From Candidatus Woesearchaeota archaeon (GTDB taxonomy: Archaea; Nanobdellota; Nanobdellia; Woesearchaeales; GW2011-AR15): a stretch of DNA of 9,023 bases. Positions 7,051 to 9,023 of this stretch are shown in pieces. The translations under genes were made by a program, and so were the position numbers. Below the pieces are notes generated by a model. That model worked only from the letters and a program-made list of their open reading frames with translations, searched no databases and was not told the origin of the DNA. The stretch lies in the NCBI GenBank assembly GCA_023701075.1, contig JAMPXQ010000051.1, positions 1 through 9,023 of the forward strand, given 5' to 3'. Position 1 is the first letter of the stretch. Every line of letters starts with the position of its first letter.

Positions 7051-7089
7051 AAATATGACATTTATTAATAAATCTAACGAAATATGACA
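7051..7089. repeat. 10-bp direct repeat flanking the ACT-gene TATA box, possible operator
   Basis: AAATATGACA occurs exactly at 7051-7060 and again at 7080-7089, 29 bases apart, on either side of the AT-rich TATA element at 7061-7072. A third TGACA lies at 7036-7040 overlapping the start codon. Direct repeats bracketing a TATA box are a common place for archaeal repressors or activators to bind. Autoregulation by the ACT protein is an inference. Confidence 0.4.
7061..7072 (-). promoter_or_regulatory. TATA box of the ACT-domain gene
   Basis: The minus strand reads TTTATTAATAAA, centred about 25 bases before the ATG at 7041. The region between has no Shine-Dalgarno sequence, so the transcript is probably leaderless. 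There is no C-run after this TATA box, unlike the surface-protein promoters. Confidence 0.45.
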
Positions 7090-7177
7090 CAACGTTTAAT
7101 AATAACCCAGTAGTCCTTTAGGGAATGAAAGACGCACAAAAAGCGACATCCGACGCATGGCGATATTAGCTGATTCT

Positions 7178-7190
7178 AGAATATATTAGG
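7178..7190 (+). promoter_or_regulatory. Putative TATA box of the zinc enzyme/ligase operon
   Basis: AGAATATATTAGG is centred near 7184 and predicts transcription starting around 7210, about 10 bases before the ribosome binding site at 7221-7230. The remaining stretch 7090-7177 between the divergent genes shows no tRNA, hairpin or small gene that I can recognise. Confidence 0.4.
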
Positions 7191-7220
7191 TTTCAAGTTC
7201 AACGAGTAAATAGAAAGATT

Positions 7221-7230
7221 AGGAGATGAT
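7221..7230 (+). promoter_or_regulatory. Strong ribosome binding site that points to an out-of-frame ATG
   Basis: AGGAGATGAT matches the archaeal consensus AGGAGGTGAT at nine of ten positions. Five bases later is ATG 7236, the same spacing as in the next gene (GGTGAT, five bases, ATG 7985). However, the frame from 7236 ends after 19 codons and is not the frame of the enzyme. The enzyme's own first possible start, GTG 7246, is 15 bases from this site, longer than usual. Confidence 0.6.
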
Positions 7231-7245
7231 GAAAAATGGAAACAT

Positions 7246-7995
7246 GTGATTCACGCTGGCAGCATTGCGTTAGTATATTGCTTGCACGGAGATGAAATTT
7301 TAGGAAAAGACATCGCAAGACGGATTAAAAAAGAATTCCCAGAAATTGAGATACTTGAAGGAAATCCAAGAGCTATCAAGAACAAGAAGAGGTTCATGAA
7401 AAAAGACCTCAATCGGATTTTTCCCGGAAAGATTGATGGCGATTATGAAGAAAAGCTTGCTCATGACCTTAAAAGAAGATTGAAAAGATTTGATTATGTG
7501 ATTGACATACATACGACGACGACAGTGAGCGAGCCTTTTCTGATAATGACAAAAAAAACAGCAGGGATAAAAGAGCTGGTAGATGCATTCCCGCTTAAGG
7601 ATGTTGTCTTTATGAATGACGATATTGCAAAGAGCAAAGCATTGATTGATCATGTGAAATGCGGAGTCTCTGTTGAATTCACAAAAGGCATAACCCTAGA
7701 TTCAGCATATGAGACAATAAAAGAGACGATTGAGAATATCTGTTCAAAAAAGAAGGTAGAGGAAAAAAGATATTACGAGATAATAAAAATAATCGAGAAG
7801 GCAAAGGACCTGGATTTCATCAGTGGAATAAGGAACTTTGAATTGATAGGAAAAGATACAGTTATTGCACAGTCAAGAGATGTAGTCTTGATCTCAAAAG
7901 AGGAGTTTTATCCTGTATTTTATGGCCAGAAATCCTTTTTTGGATTTCTGTGCATGAAAGCTAGATTGATTGAAGGTGATATATATGACTGCTAA
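7246..7995 (+). CDS. AstE/AspA-family zinc deacylase or carboxypeptidase (succinylglutamate desuccinylase/aspartoacylase-like)
   Basis: This 249-residue protein has the zinc-hydrolase signature of the AstE/AspA branch of the M14 superfamily. Visible residues are: HGDE at 14-17 (H14 and E17 as zinc ligands), GNPRA at 39-43, DLNR at 54-57 (substrate-binding Asn and Arg), DIHTT at 88-92 (H90 as third zinc ligand) and VEFTKG at 143-148 (E144 as the general base). Family members cleave amide bonds of N-acyl amino acids or peptides; the substrate here cannot be read from sequence. It has no signal peptide, so it is cytoplasmic. The in-frame stop at 7207 and lack of ATG leave GTG 7246 as the only ordinary start, but the ribosome binding site favours ATG 7236 in another frame; a one-base indel between them is possible. 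The end overlaps the ligase gene by 11 bases, so the two are coupled. Confidence 0.88.
   Translation: MIHAGSIALVYCLHGDEILGKDIARRIKKEFPEIEILEGNPRAIKNKKRFMKKDLNRIFPGKIDGDYEEKLAHDLKRRLKRFDYVIDIHTTTTVSEPFLIMTKKTAGIKELVDAFPLKDVVFMNDDIAKSKALIDHVKCGVSVEFTKGITLDSAYETIKETIENICSKKKVEEKRYYEIIKIIEKAKDLDFISGIRNFELIGKDTVIAQSRDVVLISKEEFYPVFYGQKSFFGFLCMKARLIEGDIYDC
7974..7979 (+). promoter_or_regulatory. Ribosome binding site of the GCS2-like ligase
   Basis: GGTGAT lies inside the end of the zinc enzyme gene, five bases before ATG 7985. It pairs well with the archaeal anti-Shine-Dalgarno sequence and decides the start over the in-frame ATG seven codons in at MIKADG. Confidence 0.7.
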
Positions 7996-9023
7996 GACTT
8001 ATATGATAAAAGCTGATGGAATTTTAGGTGATGAATTTGAGATAACGCCAAATTTCAGCGGCAGGAAATTTGGTCCGGAGCTTGAATTCTTTACATTAGA
8101 ACGAGGCACTCTCCTGCCGGTGAATATCCAATATGAGATAAGCAGGCTGCCAATCTTCGGGACAGATGTCCATTTCGAGCTTCCTACAGAACAGGTTGAG
8201 TTGACAAGTCCTCCCTCACTAGATATCAGGAATCTTGAAGAGAGGCTCCTAAAGACATATCTTGATGTAAGAGAAGTTGCAGATAACATGAATGCACTTG
8301 TCGTTCCTGTATCATTTATGCCTGGGAATCATTTCTCTATAACAAATGATGAACGCTATTTCAGGATATTGGATGCCCTAGGGAAAAACGGAAGGAAACA
8401 TACTGTTGAAGTTGCATCAGATCAGATAAATGTGGGTGCAGATGATGAACTGGATGCTATAAGGCTATATGAAAGATTTAGGAGACTTATTCCAGTGATT
8501 ACTGGCTTTGGTGTATCCTCCCCCTTTACTGAAAATGGTTTCAATCACCTGCTCTCAAACAGGATGTATGCATATAATCATGTCTTTTCAGGCAATCCTA
8601 AATTCAAGGCGCATACTGGTTTCCCAAAAAGGTTTGAGACGATTGAAGAATACATAGCAGAGGTTCAGAACCTGCCATTGTTCCAGCACCCTAATGGCCT
8701 TTATACATACCTAAGGCCGATGATCCATAGAGGTGTTGCAGGAGAATTGAGATCCCTTGATAAGCAGCCTACACTGAAAGATTATATGGCATTTGTAGCA
8801 TTAGTAAAAGGGCTTGTGTTCAATGATGGATTTGAACCTAAGACTATGGATGAATCTGATTTCTTGCAGGCGATAAGATATGGGATATTCGACCCAAGTT
8901 ATTTCGGACAGGTCTTGGATGCTGCAATCGATGGCTTGCCGGATCATGAAAAACACTACATATCACCTTTATGCAGAAGGCTTGAACTGGCAAAGACACC
9001 TGCCCAGAAGATGATAGATGAAT
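7985..9023 (+). CDS. GCS2-family carboxylate-amine ligase-like protein, 3' end cut by window edge
   Basis: The first 346 residues are visible. They follow the layout of the glutamate-cysteine ligase type 2 (GCS2/YbdK) family: GPELEF at 30-35 (E32 and E34, metal/ATP site), EQVELTSPP at 69-77, SDQINVGADD at 145-154 in place of the usual HVHVG stretch, VSSPFTENGF at 177-186 followed by SNRM, and RPMIHRGVAGELRSLDKQPT at 244-263, matching the family's late RP...(T/A)xExRxxDxxPT motif. GCS2 enzymes use ATP to join a carboxylate to an amine. The two histidines of HxH are Gln147 and Asn149 here, so the substrate or activity may differ from glutamate-cysteine ligation. The start ATG overlaps the zinc enzyme gene by 11 bases and has a good GGTGAT site. 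The pairing with an amide hydrolase suggests a shared pathway. Substrates are unknown. Confidence 0.82.
   Translation, partial: MTAKTYMIKADGILGDEFEITPNFSGRKFGPELEFFTLERGTLLPVNIQYEISRLPIFGTDVHFELPTEQVELTSPPSLDIRNLEERLLKTYLDVREVADNMNALVVPVSFMPGNHFSITNDERYFRILDALGKNGRKHTVEVASDQINVGADDELDAIRLYERFRRLIPVITGFGVSSPFTENGFNHLLSNRMYAYNHVFSGNPKFKAHTGFPKRFETIEEYIAEVQNLPLFQHPNGLYTYLRPMIHRGVAGELRSLDKQPTLKDYMAFVALVKGLVFNDGFEPKTMDESDFLQAIRYGIFDPSYFGQVLDAAIDGLPDHEKHYISPLCRRLELAKTPAQKMIDE

Noticed and set aside
7042..7092. Seventeen-residue N-terminal extension of the ACT protein
   Set aside because: The extension overlaps the TATA box and the TGACA repeats, and the leaderless start at 7041 explains the spacing better.
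7090..7177. Possible small RNA or tRNA between the divergent genes
   Set aside because: I found no cloverleaf, conserved loop or stable hairpin, only scattered short matches.
7985..9023. Naming the ligase gshA or glutamate-cysteine ligase
   Set aside because: The HxH histidines are replaced and there is no glutathione pathway context, so only the family name is supported.

Overview
The window looks like part of the genome of a DPANN-type archaeon, with Woesearchaeota/Pacearchaeota-like lineages the best fit. The sequence shows A/T-rich TATA boxes about 25-28 bases before start codons of leaderless or short-leader genes, GGTGAT-type ribosome binding sites, a poly(T) terminator, and several proteins whose N-termini have the class III (archaellin/pilin-type) signal pattern KKGQ-V-S or KK(G/A)-x-I-S-I-N. 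The lineage is an inference; no rRNA or other marker lies in the window.

Left block (1-6294, all on the minus strand) is a surface or secreted module. Read in transcription order it holds: a 1625-residue cysteine-rich protein with a pilin-type N-terminus (6294-1417); two small paralogous proteins of 90 and 91 residues with pilin-type N-termini and a shared six-cysteine ectodomain ending in CC (1313-1041 and 983-708); a 34-residue membrane peptide (646-542); and, overlapping it by ATGA, a membrane-anchored cysteine-containing protein that runs off the left edge (545-1). The three promoters in front of the large and the two small pilin-like genes look alike (AT-rich TATA followed directly by a run of C), so they may be co-regulated.

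Middle (6424-7041, minus strand): a 205-residue protein with a possible N-terminal helix-turn-helix and one or two ACT-like domains, probably a ligand-sensing regulator. A 10-base direct repeat flanks its TATA box and could be an operator.

Right block (7246-9023, plus strand, divergent): an AstE/AspA-family zinc carboxypeptidase or deacylase that keeps all visible catalytic residues, overlapped by 11 bases by a GCS2-family carboxylate-amine ligase-like protein that runs off the right edge. The pair suggests one enzyme that makes an amide bond and one that breaks one, in a small-molecule or peptide-modifying pathway of unknown substrate. The ligase has lost the usual HxH in its HVHVG-like motif. 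The start of the zinc enzyme is odd: the strong ribosome binding site points to an ATG that is out of frame with the enzyme.

The most unusual content is the disulfide-style surface cluster. Nothing in the window is a CRISPR array, transposon, rRNA or tRNA.
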